In this document: one piece after another, positions 21,001-28,186 of the stretch
Position numbering within the stretch: the stretch's first letter is position 1
Layout of the letters: every line of letters starts with the position of its first letter
Assembly: GCA_035509315.1 (NCBI GenBank)
Contig: DATJLS010000030.1
Location: 1-64,000, forward strand
Direction: 5' to 3'
Length of the DNA: 64,000 nt
Source: JAKAWQ01 sp035509315
Lineage (GTDB): Bacteria; Pseudomonadota; Alphaproteobacteria; Acetobacterales; Acetobacteraceae
Translations under genes and position numbers: made by a program
Notes under the pieces: model-generated
The model's database searches: none
Told to the model about the DNA's origin: nothing
What the model saw: the letters and a program-made list of their open reading frames with translations, nothing else

Positions 21001-21650
21001 GGCTCCTGCTCGCGCTCGTCCGCCGCGAACTCGCGCTCGCGCTTCGCCATGGCAGCGACACGGTGGCTTCCCTGCTTTTCTTCGTGGTCACCGTCTCGCT
21101 CTTTCCGCTCGCCATCGGCCCCTCGCCGGCAACCCTCGGCCGGCTGGCGCCGGGGATCGTCTGGGTCGCCGCCCTCCTGGCCGCCCTGCTCCCGCTCGAT
21201 CGTCTTTTCGGCGCCGATTACGAGGACGGCTCGCTCGACCAGCTTCTGCTCTCCGGCCTCTCGCCGCTCGGCATCGCCGCCGCCAAATCGACCGCCCATT
21301 GGCTGCTGACCGGGCTGCCCCTGCTGCTGGCCGCCGGGCCGACCGCCATCATGCTGCAAATCACGCCCGCCCGCCTGCCGGCCCTTCTTGCCGGCCTGCT
21401 GCCCGGCACGATCACCCTCTCTCTCCTCGGCACGGCCGGCGCCGCCCTCGTTCTCGGCAGCCGCCGCCCCGGCACGCTCCTTCCGCTTCTGCTTCTTCCG
21501 CTCGCCACGCCGGTCCTGATCTTCGGCACCGCCGCGGCGGAAACCGACGCACCAAAACCCGAGCTCCTGCTGCTCACCGCCCTGCTCGCCGCCGCGGCTC
21601 CGCTCTGCCCGCTCGCCGCCGGGGCCGGGCTGCGGGCCGCCGCCGAGTAG
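20997..21650 (+). CDS. ccmB: Heme exporter membrane protein CcmB
   Basis: This 217-residue inner-membrane protein has six predicted helices. Family landmarks are the N-terminal RRELALALRHGSDTVASLLFFVVTVSLFPLAIGP, the short loop DRLFGADYEDGSLDQLLLSGLSP, and a C-terminal helix pair. It pairs with CcmA in cytochrome c maturation. After the stop no ccmC follows; the next gene is a small minus-strand hypothetical, so the ccm system is split. Confidence 0.93.
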   Translation: MRLLLALVRRELALALRHGSDTVASLLFFVVTVSLFPLAIGPSPATLGRLAPGIVWVAALLAALLPLDRLFGADYEDGSLDQLLLSGLSPLGIAAAKSTAHWLLTGLPLLLAAGPTAIMLQITPARLPALLAGLLPGTITLSLLGTAGAALVLGSRRPGTLLPLLLLPLATPVLIFGTAAAETDAPKPELLLLTALLAAAAPLCPLAAGAGLRAAAE

Positions 21651-21685
21651 GAAAGGCCAAAGAAAAATAGGGTTGAAGAATGGGG

Positions 21686-21889
21686 TTAAAGGGGTTTTTG
21701 CGCCTTCTCGATCAGGCGGGAGAAAAGGCCCGGCTTTTTCGCCTTCGGCTTTTCGGCGGGGATGTCCCGGGCGCGGGACTCCGCCTCCTTTTTCTCCTTC
21801 GTTTCCAGCCATTTCTCAAGGCTCATGCCGGCCTTGGCGGCGCGGCGGGTCTCGTAGGCCAGCTGGGCTTCCGACATCGGCTTCGGCAC
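21686..21889 (-). CDS. Small basic hypothetical protein (67 aa)
   Basis: This 67-residue, highly charged protein starts at GTG 21889 (VPKPMSEAQLAYETRRAAKAGMSLEKW), with AAGGAA six bases upstream as ribosome site. It is helical and Lys/Glu/Ala-rich, with a Pro-Lys linker (AEKPKAKKPG) and a short amphipathic C-terminus (LFSRLIEKAQKPL). There are no cysteines or membrane segments. The composition looks coding rather than shadow. I do not recognise a function. Confidence 0.6.
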   Translation of the reverse strand: MPKPMSEAQLAYETRRAAKAGMSLEKWLETKEKKEAESRARDIPAEKPKAKKPGLFSRLIEKAQKPL

Positions 21890-21993
21890 GTCCGTTCCTT
21901 TTTCTTGCCTGCCACTGCCGGGTGCTTGTTGCAGGGCGGCGGGGCGAGTTCAAGATAGACCATCTTCCTTGCGGGAACGGGGGAGGCTGGCCC

Positions 21994-22329
21994 GTGTCCG
22001 AGCCTCGGGTGAAGACGGAGATCTGGGTGCGAATGGCGCTTCGCCTCGGCGATGTCGCCGGGCGGCCGGGGGTCATGCTGCGCCGGGGCGATCGCGACGC
22101 CGGGGGCGTGCTGGTCGTGCTGCGCGGAAGCGAGGGGCTTTGCGTGCTCTCCCAGTTCCGCACCGCGGAAGGCGAGCCGGCCTGGATGCGCGCCACCGGC
22201 CCGGACCCGGTGGCCGAGCAGGTCGTGGACGCTTACCTCGCGCGGCAAGTGAAAAGCGACCCGGATCTCTGGGTCCTCGAGTTCTCCTCGCCCGACCTGC
22301 TGCCTCCCTTCGCGGCACGCATCGCCTGA
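21994..22329 (+). CDS. DUF1491 family protein
   Basis: This 111-residue protein has the DUF1491 pattern known from alphaproteobacteria: EPRVKTEIWVRMALR at the start, a GVMLRRGDRDAGGVLVVL strand pair, WMRATG in the middle, and DAYLARQVKSDPDLWVLEF near the end. Function is unknown. GTG 21994 is preceded by GGGGGAGG, so this start is favoured over Met at 22033. It stands alone between a minus-strand small gene and the OmpA-like pair. Confidence 0.85.
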   Translation: MSEPRVKTEIWVRMALRLGDVAGRPGVMLRRGDRDAGGVLVVLRGSEGLCVLSQFRTAEGEPAWMRATGPDPVAEQVVDAYLARQVKSDPDLWVLEFSSPDLLPPFAARIA

Positions 22330-22346
22330 TCACCGCAGATCCGAAC

Positions 22347-22387
22347 GGTGTTGCCGATCTGCCCGGAATGGTGTTGCTGATCTGCCC
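22347..22387. repeat. Imperfect direct repeat upstream of the first OmpA-like gene
   Basis: GGTGTTGCCGATCTGCCC and GGTGTTGCTGATCTGCCC occur 22 bp apart between the DUF1491 stop and the porin leader. A role as paired regulator sites or simple duplication cannot be separated. Confidence 0.5.
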
Positions 22388-22562
22388 CTACCTTTGTGGC
22401 ATTTACACCACACATCCTCACAAAATCGCAACGGAGTTCTGGTCCGGCATAACGGTTGTGGTAAAGGAGGAGACTGGAAACGCAGGAATGCGGAAGCCGG
22501 GCTCGAGAGAGAAGCGGTTTGCGTCTTTGCTGCGAGAGTGCGAGCGGAACGAGGAGAGGACC

Positions 22563-23615
22563 ATGAAGCTCCGGACTGCGCTGCTAGCCGCAACGGTTAT
22601 GGCGACGCCCGTGATTGCACAGGCGCAGCCCGTGACGGGACTCTACGTGGGCGGCGGACTCGGCTACAACAATCTCACCCAGCAGAAAGCTTCGGGGGAC
22701 ACGAACCCCGCCGCTGCCAGCACCCATCTCGGCTACGGGCCAGGCTTCGTCGGTGTTGGAAGCGTGGGCTGGGGGTTCGGCAACGGTCTGCGTGCGGAAG
22801 TCGAGGGTGACTATCGCACCAACCGCATCAACAGCTCGACCACTGGCCAGGTCAGCGGGACCGACCAGCAGTACGGGGCGATGTTCAATGTCCTGTACGA
22901 CTTCCAGCTCGGGCTGCCGGTGGTGCCCTATATCGGCGCTGGTGTCGGCTATCAGTGGTCCAACTTCCAGAACGTGGCGGCGACTGGCTTCGGAACGTCT
23001 TCGCCCATCAAGATCAACGGCACCGAGGGATCCTTCGCCTATCAGGGCATCGCCGGTGTCTCCTTGCCGATTCCGCCGATCCCCGGTCTCGCCCTGACGG
23101 CGGAATATCGCTTCATGGGTCTTTCGGAACCGCGGAAATATGACGCGTCGGTCGACGACCTCAGCGGCAAGGTCAAGGTTATCCAGGGCTACAACAACAG
23201 CCTTCTGGTCGGCTTCCGCTACAATTTCGGCGTTGCGCCGCCGCCGCCGCCGCCCGCTCCGGTCGCGGCCCCCGCTCCGGCTCCGGCGCGGACCTACCTC
23301 GTCTTCTTTGACTGGGACCACTACGACCTGACCGATCGGGCGAAGGAGATCATCGCCGAGGCGGCTCAGAACTCGACCAAGGTCCAGTACACGCGGATCC
23401 AGGTGAATGGCTACACCGACACCTCCGGCACGCCGCAATACAACATGGGCCTCTCCATCCGTCGTGCCGAATCGGTGAAGGCGCAGCTCATCACCGATGG
23501 TGTTCCGGCCAACGTGATCTCGATCATGGGCTTTGGCGACACCCACCTCCTGGTGCCGACGGGCCCGGGTGTGCGTGAGCCGCAGAATCGCCGCGTCGAG
23601 ATCATCATCGAGTAA
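22563..23615 (+). CDS. OmpA-family outer-membrane protein (first of tandem pair)
   Basis: This 350-residue protein has a Sec signal peptide (cleavage after AQA, about residue 21). An N-terminal eight-stranded beta-barrel domain follows (GLYVGGGLGYNN, EVEGDYRTN, FVPYIGAGVGYQW, TAEYRFMG). A Pro/Ala hinge (APPPPPPAPVAAPAPAPA) at about 221-240 leads to a C-terminal OmpA peptidoglycan-binding domain: FFDWDHYDLTDRA, then NGYTDTSGTPQYNMGLSIRRAESVK and EPQNRRVEI. It anchors the outer membrane to the wall and may form a small pore. Ribosome site GAGGAGAGGACC. A strong terminator follows. It is paralogous to the next gene. Confidence 0.92.
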   Translation: MKLRTALLAATVMATPVIAQAQPVTGLYVGGGLGYNNLTQQKASGDTNPAAASTHLGYGPGFVGVGSVGWGFGNGLRAEVEGDYRTNRINSSTTGQVSGTDQQYGAMFNVLYDFQLGLPVVPYIGAGVGYQWSNFQNVAATGFGTSSPIKINGTEGSFAYQGIAGVSLPIPPIPGLALTAEYRFMGLSEPRKYDASVDDLSGKVKVIQGYNNSLLVGFRYNFGVAPPPPPPAPVAAPAPAPARTYLVFFDWDHYDLTDRAKEIIAEAAQNSTKVQYTRIQVNGYTDTSGTPQYNMGLSIRRAESVKAQLITDGVPANVISIMGFGDTHLLVPTGPGVREPQNRRVEIIIE

Positions 23616-23669
23616 TCTCGACCAGGCTCGGCCGGATCTTTCCGGATCCCGGCCGGTTCCGCCACGAAG

Positions 23670-23702
23670 AAGCTGGTCAGGCCCCACCCTGGCCAGCTTT
23701 TT
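23670..23702 (+). terminator. Rho-independent terminator after the first OmpA-like gene
   Basis: AAGCTGGTCAGG (23670-23681) pairs with CCTGGCCAGCTT (23688-23699) with one G-T pair, a CCCCAC loop and a TTTT tract. This is the best-formed intrinsic terminator for the porin gene. Confidence 0.85.
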
Positions 23703-23736
23703 CGTTTGAGAGCCCAGTTTCGTTTGAGAGCCCAGT
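23701..23736. repeat. Perfect 18-bp tandem duplication after the terminator
   Basis: TTCGTTTGAGAGCCCAGT occurs twice head to tail, directly after the terminator stem. It lies upstream of the second OmpA-like gene. Confidence 0.85.
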
Positions 23737-23827
23737 GTCCCGAACGCTTTCACCGTCGGCGCAAGGACAGAGGCTTGCACAGCGGCCGCCAACGGGGCAC
23801 CTCTGCGGGCAAAGGAGAAGAGCGCGG

Positions 23828-24907
23828 ATGCGGTTTCGCTCGGCATTGCTGCTGACTTCGATCCTGGCCGCGCCGGTTATGGCGCGCGCGCAGCCGTTCC
23901 GCGGCATCTATATCGGCGGCGGAGCCGGTTGGAATTTCCTCGGCCAGGAGAGCATCCATTCCTCGACCGCGCTCGACCTGCCGAGCGGCCGGGGGCTGTT
24001 TTCCGACGGATTCGTCGGCCTCGGCAGTATCGGCTACGGCTTCGGCAATGGGCTTCGCGTGGAGATCGAAGGGGATTGGCGCGACAATCCGCTGCACGCC
24101 ATCCTTCGTCCCAATGACCCGACCGCGCCGTCCGGCCGGCAGGTGATCAAGTCCGTGATGGCGAACACCCTCTTCGATATCGATATCGGGTCACGCTGGG
24201 TCTTTCCCTATGCCGGCGCCGGCGTGGGCTATGCCTGGACGAGCTGGCAAAACATCACGGCGAGTGGGCCGGGCGGCGTTTTCGCCGCCAACGACACCTC
24301 CGGCCGATTTGCGTACCAGGGAATCGGCGGGCTCTCCTTTCCCGTCTGGCATGTCCCCGGGCTCTCCGTGACCGCCGAGTATCGCTATTTCGGTGTGCAG
24401 GGCCCGCTCACCATGGAAAGCAGCTTCACGAGCGACGGGCACGTGGCGAGAGGAAACACGGACTTCTCCTTCAACCACAATCAGAGCTTCCTGCTCGGGC
24501 TGCGCTACGCATTCGGTGTCACGCCCCCGCCCGCACCGGCGGAGGAAGCCGCCGCGCCGGCGCCCCAGCCGTCGCAAACGCGCGATTTCCTCGTCTTCTT
24601 CGATTGGGACCGGGCGGACTTGACCGACCGCGCGAAAGAGGTGATCGCGGCGGCCGCGCGCAGCGCGACCACCGGGCAAACGGCCCGGATCACGGTGAAT
24701 GGCTATACCGACACGTCCGGCACGCCGCAGTACAACCTCTCTCTCTCCAGACGCCGCGCTTCGGCGGTGGCCGCCCAGCTCATCACCGACGGCGTGCCGA
24801 AATCGGAGATCGCCGTGATGGGCTACGGCGCGACACACCTCCTGGTGCCGACAGGCCCCAATGTGCGCGAGCCGCAGAACCGGCGCGTCGAGATCATCCT
24901 GCAGTGA
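23828..24907 (+). CDS. OmpA-family outer-membrane protein (second of tandem pair)
   Basis: This 359-residue paralogue of the preceding gene has the same plan: signal peptide ending ARAQ (about residue 20), beta-barrel with GIYIGGGAGWNF and VFPYAGAGVGYAW, a Pro/Ala hinge near 233-255, then the OmpA domain with FFDWDRADLTDRAKEVI, NGYTDTSGTPQYNLSLSRRRA and EPQNRRVEI. The OmpA domains are nearly alike while the barrels have diverged, which suggests duplication followed by change in exposed loops. The ribosome site before ATG 23828 is AAAGGAG at some distance. The terminator at 23.7 kb implies a separate promoter. Confidence 0.9.
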   Translation: MRFRSALLLTSILAAPVMARAQPFRGIYIGGGAGWNFLGQESIHSSTALDLPSGRGLFSDGFVGLGSIGYGFGNGLRVEIEGDWRDNPLHAILRPNDPTAPSGRQVIKSVMANTLFDIDIGSRWVFPYAGAGVGYAWTSWQNITASGPGGVFAANDTSGRFAYQGIGGLSFPVWHVPGLSVTAEYRYFGVQGPLTMESSFTSDGHVARGNTDFSFNHNQSFLLGLRYAFGVTPPPAPAEEAAAPAPQPSQTRDFLVFFDWDRADLTDRAKEVIAAAARSATTGQTARITVNGYTDTSGTPQYNLSLSRRRASAVAAQLITDGVPKSEIAVMGYGATHLLVPTGPNVREPQNRRVEIILQ

Positions 24908-24959
24908 CCTTGAGGAGGAAATAGAGGCAGGGGAGAGATTCCGAGGCAGGGGGAGGACA

Positions 24960-25361
24960 ATGGCCAGAGCCACGAGTTTCCGCGGGGCATGGGAACCGCG
25001 CCTGTTGAGCGTCGTCCGCCTCGTCACCGGGCTGCTCTTCATGGAGCATGGAATGGCGAAGCTCTTCGGGTTTCCCCATGTCGAGGCCTTCGCGCATCTT
25101 CGGCTCTTCTCGCTCATCGGACTGGCCGGCGTGATCGAAACCGTCGGCGGATTCCTCGTCGCGGTCGGCCTGTTCACGCGCCCGGCCGCCTTCATCCTCT
25201 CGGGCGAGATGGCCATCGCCTATTTCAAAGTCCATTATCCGCAGAGCTTCTTCCCGGTTCTCAATGGTGGCGACGATGCCATTCTCTACTGCTTCGTCTT
25301 TCTCTACCTCTCGCTCGCCGGTGGCGGCGCCTGGAGCCTCGACCGGTTCCGGCGGCGTTAG
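24960..25361 (+). CDS. DoxX-family membrane protein
   Basis: This 133-residue protein has four hydrophobic segments and the DoxX pattern: RLVTGLLFMEHGMAKLFGFP near 17-36, GLAGVIETVGGFLVAVGLFTRPAAFILSGEMA in the middle, and a terminal helix. DoxX proteins are inner-membrane subunits of uncertain role (quinone/thiosulfate chemistry in some relatives). The ATG follows GGGGGAGGACA. The TAG stop is the first part of a TAGAGC palindromic repeat. It is 52 bp after the second OmpA-like gene and may be co-transcribed. Confidence 0.85.
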   Translation: MARATSFRGAWEPRLLSVVRLVTGLLFMEHGMAKLFGFPHVEAFAHLRLFSLIGLAGVIETVGGFLVAVGLFTRPAAFILSGEMAIAYFKVHYPQSFFPVLNGGDDAILYCFVFLYLSLAGGGAWSLDRFRRR

Positions 25362-25612
25362 AGCAACTTTATCACCCTGACTGGAATCAGTCAGGGTGAT
25401 GTTGCTCGCCAAAACAAAGAGCTAGAGCGCGCTGACCGTTTACGGTCAGCATGAAAGCGCTCTAGAGCGAATTGCGTTTGCACGGGCTCACGCAATTCGC
25501 TCTAAGTGTTTGTTTTGCGAGCATCTTCACGCGATCAGCCGATTCCGTCTGATCGCGATCTGCTCTAGAGCGTGATGACCGGAGGTGGAATCATCGGAGG
25601 CCTGAATCACGC
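25361..25612. repeat. Array of five TAGAGC-type palindromic repeats
   Basis: Five dyads follow one another without a gene. P1 is 25361-25407 (ATCACCCTGACTG/CAGTCAGGGTGAT). P2 is 25422-25465 (CTAGAGCGC-GCTGACCG/CGGTCAGC-GCGCTCTAG). P3 is 25463-25504 (TAGAGCGAATTGCGT/ACGCAATTCGCTCTA), sharing TCTAG with P2. P4 is 25530-25557 (CGCGATCAG/CTGATCGCG). P5 is 25570-25612 (GCGTGAT/ATCACGC). TAGAGC-bounded palindromes are common extragenic repeats in alphaproteobacteria. The first supplies the DoxX stop codon. Confidence 0.85.
25509..25568 (+). repeat. 60-bp inverted repeat flanking the mmsA block, left copy
   Basis: This is 57/60 identical by eye to the reverse complement of 27881-27940. The pair encloses mmsA and the following small gene, about 2.3 kb. 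Confidence 0.85.
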
Positions 25613-25730
25613 GAGAAAACAAATCACGAGAGCGGGGTGCGAGAGCGGAAGCGAGCGCATCCCGCTCTGAAGCCCGGCGGAGGGAACGGGGCGAACTCTG
25701 CATCGGCAGCATCGCGGCGGAAGGAGGATC

Positions 25731-27230
25731 ATGATGGTCATGGAGATCGGCCACTTCATCGATGGCAGAAGGGTTGCGGGAAAGAGCGGCCGCGCCGGCG
25801 AGGTCTACAATCCGGCGAGCGGAGAGATCGCGGCCCGCGTTGCTTTCGCCGCCCCGGACGAGGTCGATGAAGCGGTTCGGAGCGCCAAGCGCATCTTCCC
25901 CGAATGGTCGCGCACGCCGCCGCTTCGGCGCGCCCGGGTGATGTTCGCGTTCAAGGACCTTCTCGAGAAGAATCGCGACCGGCTTGCCGCCATGATCGGC
26001 GCCGAGCATGGCAAGGTGCTGGCCGATGCCGCCGGCGAGGTGACCCGCGGGATCGAGGTCGTCGAGTTCGCCTGCGGAATCCCACACTTGCTCAAAGGCG
26101 AATTCACCGAGAATGTCAGCACCAATGTCGACAGCTATTCGATCCGCCAGGCGGTCGGTGTCTGCGCGGGCATCACGCCGTTCAATTTTCCGGCCATGGT
26201 GCCGATGTGGATGTTCCCGGTGGCGATCGCCTGCGGCAACAGCTTCGTGCTCAAGCCGAGCGAGAAGGTGCCCTCGGCGGCGCTCCTCCTGGCCGAGCTG
26301 CTGGCCGAGGCCGGCCTGCCGCAAGGGGTCTTCAACGTTGTCAATGGCGACCGCACGGCGGTCGATGCCATTCTCGCCCACCCGGATATCGAGGCGATAA
26401 GCTTCGTGGGCTCGACCCCCGTCGCCGAATATATCTACCACACGGGCACAGCGCACAATAAGCGCGTGCAGGCCCTCGCCGGCGCCAAGAACCACATGCT
26501 GGTCATGCCGGATGCCGACATGAACCAGGCGACCGACGCGCTGATGGGCGCGGCCTATGGGTCGGCGGGCGAGCGCTGCATGGCGATCTCCGTCGCCGTC
26601 GCCATCGGCAAGGCGGGCGATGCGCTGATGGAAAAGCTCGCGCCACGCGTGAGGAATCTCAAGATCGGCCCGGCGACCGACGCGGAAGCCGAGATGGGCC
26701 CGCTGGTGACGAAACAGGCCTACGACAAGGTTCGCTTCTATGTCGATCTCGGCATCGAGGAGGGCGCGGAGTTGGTCGTCGATGGGCGCGGCCTGAAGCT
26801 GCAGGGATACGAGGAGGGCTTCTTCCTCGGCGGCTCTCTGTTCGATCACGTTCGCCCCGACATGCGCATCTACCGCGAGGAAATCTTCGGCCCGGTGCTC
26901 TCGGTCGTCCGGACGGAGACCTATGAGGAAGCGCTCACGCTCGCGAACGAGCACGAGTTCGGCAATGGGGCTGCGATCTTCACCCGCGACGGCGACGCCG
27001 CGCGCGAGTTCGCCGCCCGCGCGAAGATCGGCATGATCGGGATCAATGTGCCGATCCCGGTGCCGATGGCCTTCCACTCCTTCGGCGGCTGGAAACGGTC
27101 GCTGTTCGGGGACCATAACGTCCATGGCCAGGACGGGGTGCATTTCTACACCCGCATCAAGACGATCACCTCGCGCTGGCCGACCGGCATCCGCGCCGGC
27201 GCCGAGTTCGTCATGCCGACGATGCGATAA
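25731..27230 (+). CDS. mmsA: Methylmalonate-semialdehyde dehydrogenase (CoA-acylating)
   Basis: This 499-residue aldehyde dehydrogenase oxidatively decarboxylates methylmalonate (or malonate) semialdehyde to propionyl- or acetyl-CoA in valine, thymine or inositol breakdown. The catalytic Cys lies in the MmsA-type GSAGERCMAISVAV (about residue 285), not the GQ.C context of ordinary aldehyde dehydrogenases. Also seen are GITPFNFPAMVPMWMFPVA, SFVGSTPVAEYIY and the C-terminal FHSFGGWKRSLFGDHNVHGQDGVHFYTR typical of the family. ATG 25731 follows GGAGG by 5 bp. The TAA stop is directly followed by a repeat. No other valine-pathway genes are adjacent. Confidence 0.95.
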   Translation: MMVMEIGHFIDGRRVAGKSGRAGEVYNPASGEIAARVAFAAPDEVDEAVRSAKRIFPEWSRTPPLRRARVMFAFKDLLEKNRDRLAAMIGAEHGKVLADAAGEVTRGIEVVEFACGIPHLLKGEFTENVSTNVDSYSIRQAVGVCAGITPFNFPAMVPMWMFPVAIACGNSFVLKPSEKVPSAALLLAELLAEAGLPQGVFNVVNGDRTAVDAILAHPDIEAISFVGSTPVAEYIYHTGTAHNKRVQALAGAKNHMLVMPDADMNQATDALMGAAYGSAGERCMAISVAVAIGKAGDALMEKLAPRVRNLKIGPATDAEAEMGPLVTKQAYDKVRFYVDLGIEEGAELVVDGRGLKLQGYEEGFFLGGSLFDHVRPDMRIYREEIFGPVLSVVRTETYEEALTLANEHEFGNGAAIFTRDGDAAREFAARAKIGMIGINVPIPVPMAFHSFGGWKRSLFGDHNVHGQDGVHFYTRIKTITSRWPTGIRAGAEFVMPTMR

Positions 27231-27305
27231 GAGACTGTTTGAGAATGCGCTGTGATGAGTCGGAGGCGCCGGACGACCGCCACAGTCGCATTCTCAAACA
27301 GTCTC
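27231..27305. repeat. Palindromic MITE-like repeat, copy 3 (short form, 75 bp)
   Basis: Both 19-bp ends are GAGACTGTTTGAGAATGCG in perfect inverted orientation. Flanks are TAA (27228-27230, which is the mmsA stop) and TAA (27306-27308). This fits a TNA target duplication as made by some IS5-group transposases. The 37-bp interior is nearly all inner inverted repeat. Confidence 0.9.
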
Positions 27306-27473
27306 TAAGAAGGAAACGGTTTCGCTGCCGGCACAGATCCAGAAACTTGATGAGTCGCTCGAATCGCTTGCATTTCGTCGATTGGCGGTGACTGACGCGC
27401 CTGAGCCGCCGTTTTGGCGAGGGCGCGCGGTCGAGGATGGCGGTTGTGCCCAATAGCGGCGGGGAGGAGACAT

Positions 27474-27884
27474 ATGCCGTTCGCGATCAAGGCCGAGATT
27501 TGCGACCCGCGAGCGGAGACATTTGCATTCACCGCGCAAAAGACGATGTACGGCGGCAAGCACATCGCCGAAGGCGATACGATTTTCGTGTTCGCGAGCG
27601 AGAACGAGGGCGGGCACGGCCTCATCGCGCGCGGCGTTGTCACTTCTGCCGAAGCAATCGCGAGGAAGCGCGGCATCGCCCGGCAAACGCCGCGTGTGAG
27701 CCTCATCATCAGGCGTGCCGCGCTCGCGAAGCGGCCGCTCGGTCGGAGCGAGCTCAAACAATTCTCCGACTGGAATGACGGCCAACCGGGAACCGAGCTC
27801 AATTTCAAATTCTATCGTCAGGCAACCGACAAAATCGCCGGCATCTCGGAGGAAGCGGCTGCGTTCCTTGGCGAATTCTTCTAG
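27474..27884 (+). CDS. Small protein with possible PUA/EVE-like fold (136 aa)
   Basis: This 136-residue cytoplasmic protein starts at ATG 27474 after GGGGAGGAGA. The N-terminal half (FAIKAEICDPRAETFAF, GKHIAEGDTIFVFASENEGGHGLIARGVVTSAEAI) has the alternating-strand look of PUA-superfamily folds such as EVE or ASCH, where a pocket reads modified bases. This is an inference from pattern, not a recognised motif. The C-terminal half is basic and helical (RSELKQFSDWNDGQPGTELNFKFYRQATDKIAGI). Its TAG stop lies in a TAGAGC repeat, and the gene is bounded by repeats on both sides. Function unknown. Confidence 0.6.
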   Translation: MPFAIKAEICDPRAETFAFTAQKTMYGGKHIAEGDTIFVFASENEGGHGLIARGVVTSAEAIARKRGIARQTPRVSLIIRRAALAKRPLGRSELKQFSDWNDGQPGTELNFKFYRQATDKIAGISEEAAAFLGEFF

Positions 27885-27940
27885 AGCAGATCGCGATCAG
27901 ACGGAATCGGCTGATCGCGTGAGGATGCGCGCAAGACAAA
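27881..27940 (-). repeat. 60-bp inverted repeat flanking the mmsA block, right copy
   Basis: This is the reverse complement of 25509-25568 with three differences. It contains the dyad CGCGATCAG/CTGATCGCG, and its first bases CTAG include the TAG stop of the upstream gene. Confidence 0.85.
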
Positions 27941-27946
27941 TAGATA

Positions 27947-28186
27947 GAGACCTTTTGAAATGCGCTGTGGTGAGTCGGTTCGTTCCAAGTTGGGGGCGCC
28001 GCAGGCGCCGTCCGGCGCGGCTTTCGAGCACCGGAGCGGAGCGGCCTTGAGATCAATATGACTCTTGCGGAGACGGGCTCCGCCAGAGTCATGAAATTGA
28101 TCGCCAAACAGAGACCTCGCCGTGAGCACCGGAAGCGCGGAAAGACGCGTCGGACGACCACCACAGTCGCATTTCCAAAAGATCTC
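27947..28186. repeat. Palindromic MITE-like repeat, copy 4 (long form, 240 bp)
   Basis: Ends are GAGACCTTTTGAAATGCG and, reverse-complemented, GAGATCTTTTGGAAATGCG: another arm version that still pairs. The interior matches copy 1 (GGTTCGTTCCAAGTTGGGGG, the AGATCAATATG and TTGATCGCCAAAC blocks, CGTGAGCACCGGAAGCG). The right flank TAA, with the last base of the element, forms the TAG stop of the minus-strand MFS gene. Confidence 0.88.

Noticed and set aside
25361..25612. CRISPR array
   Set aside because: The palindromes differ from one another, spacing is irregular and there are no cas genes.
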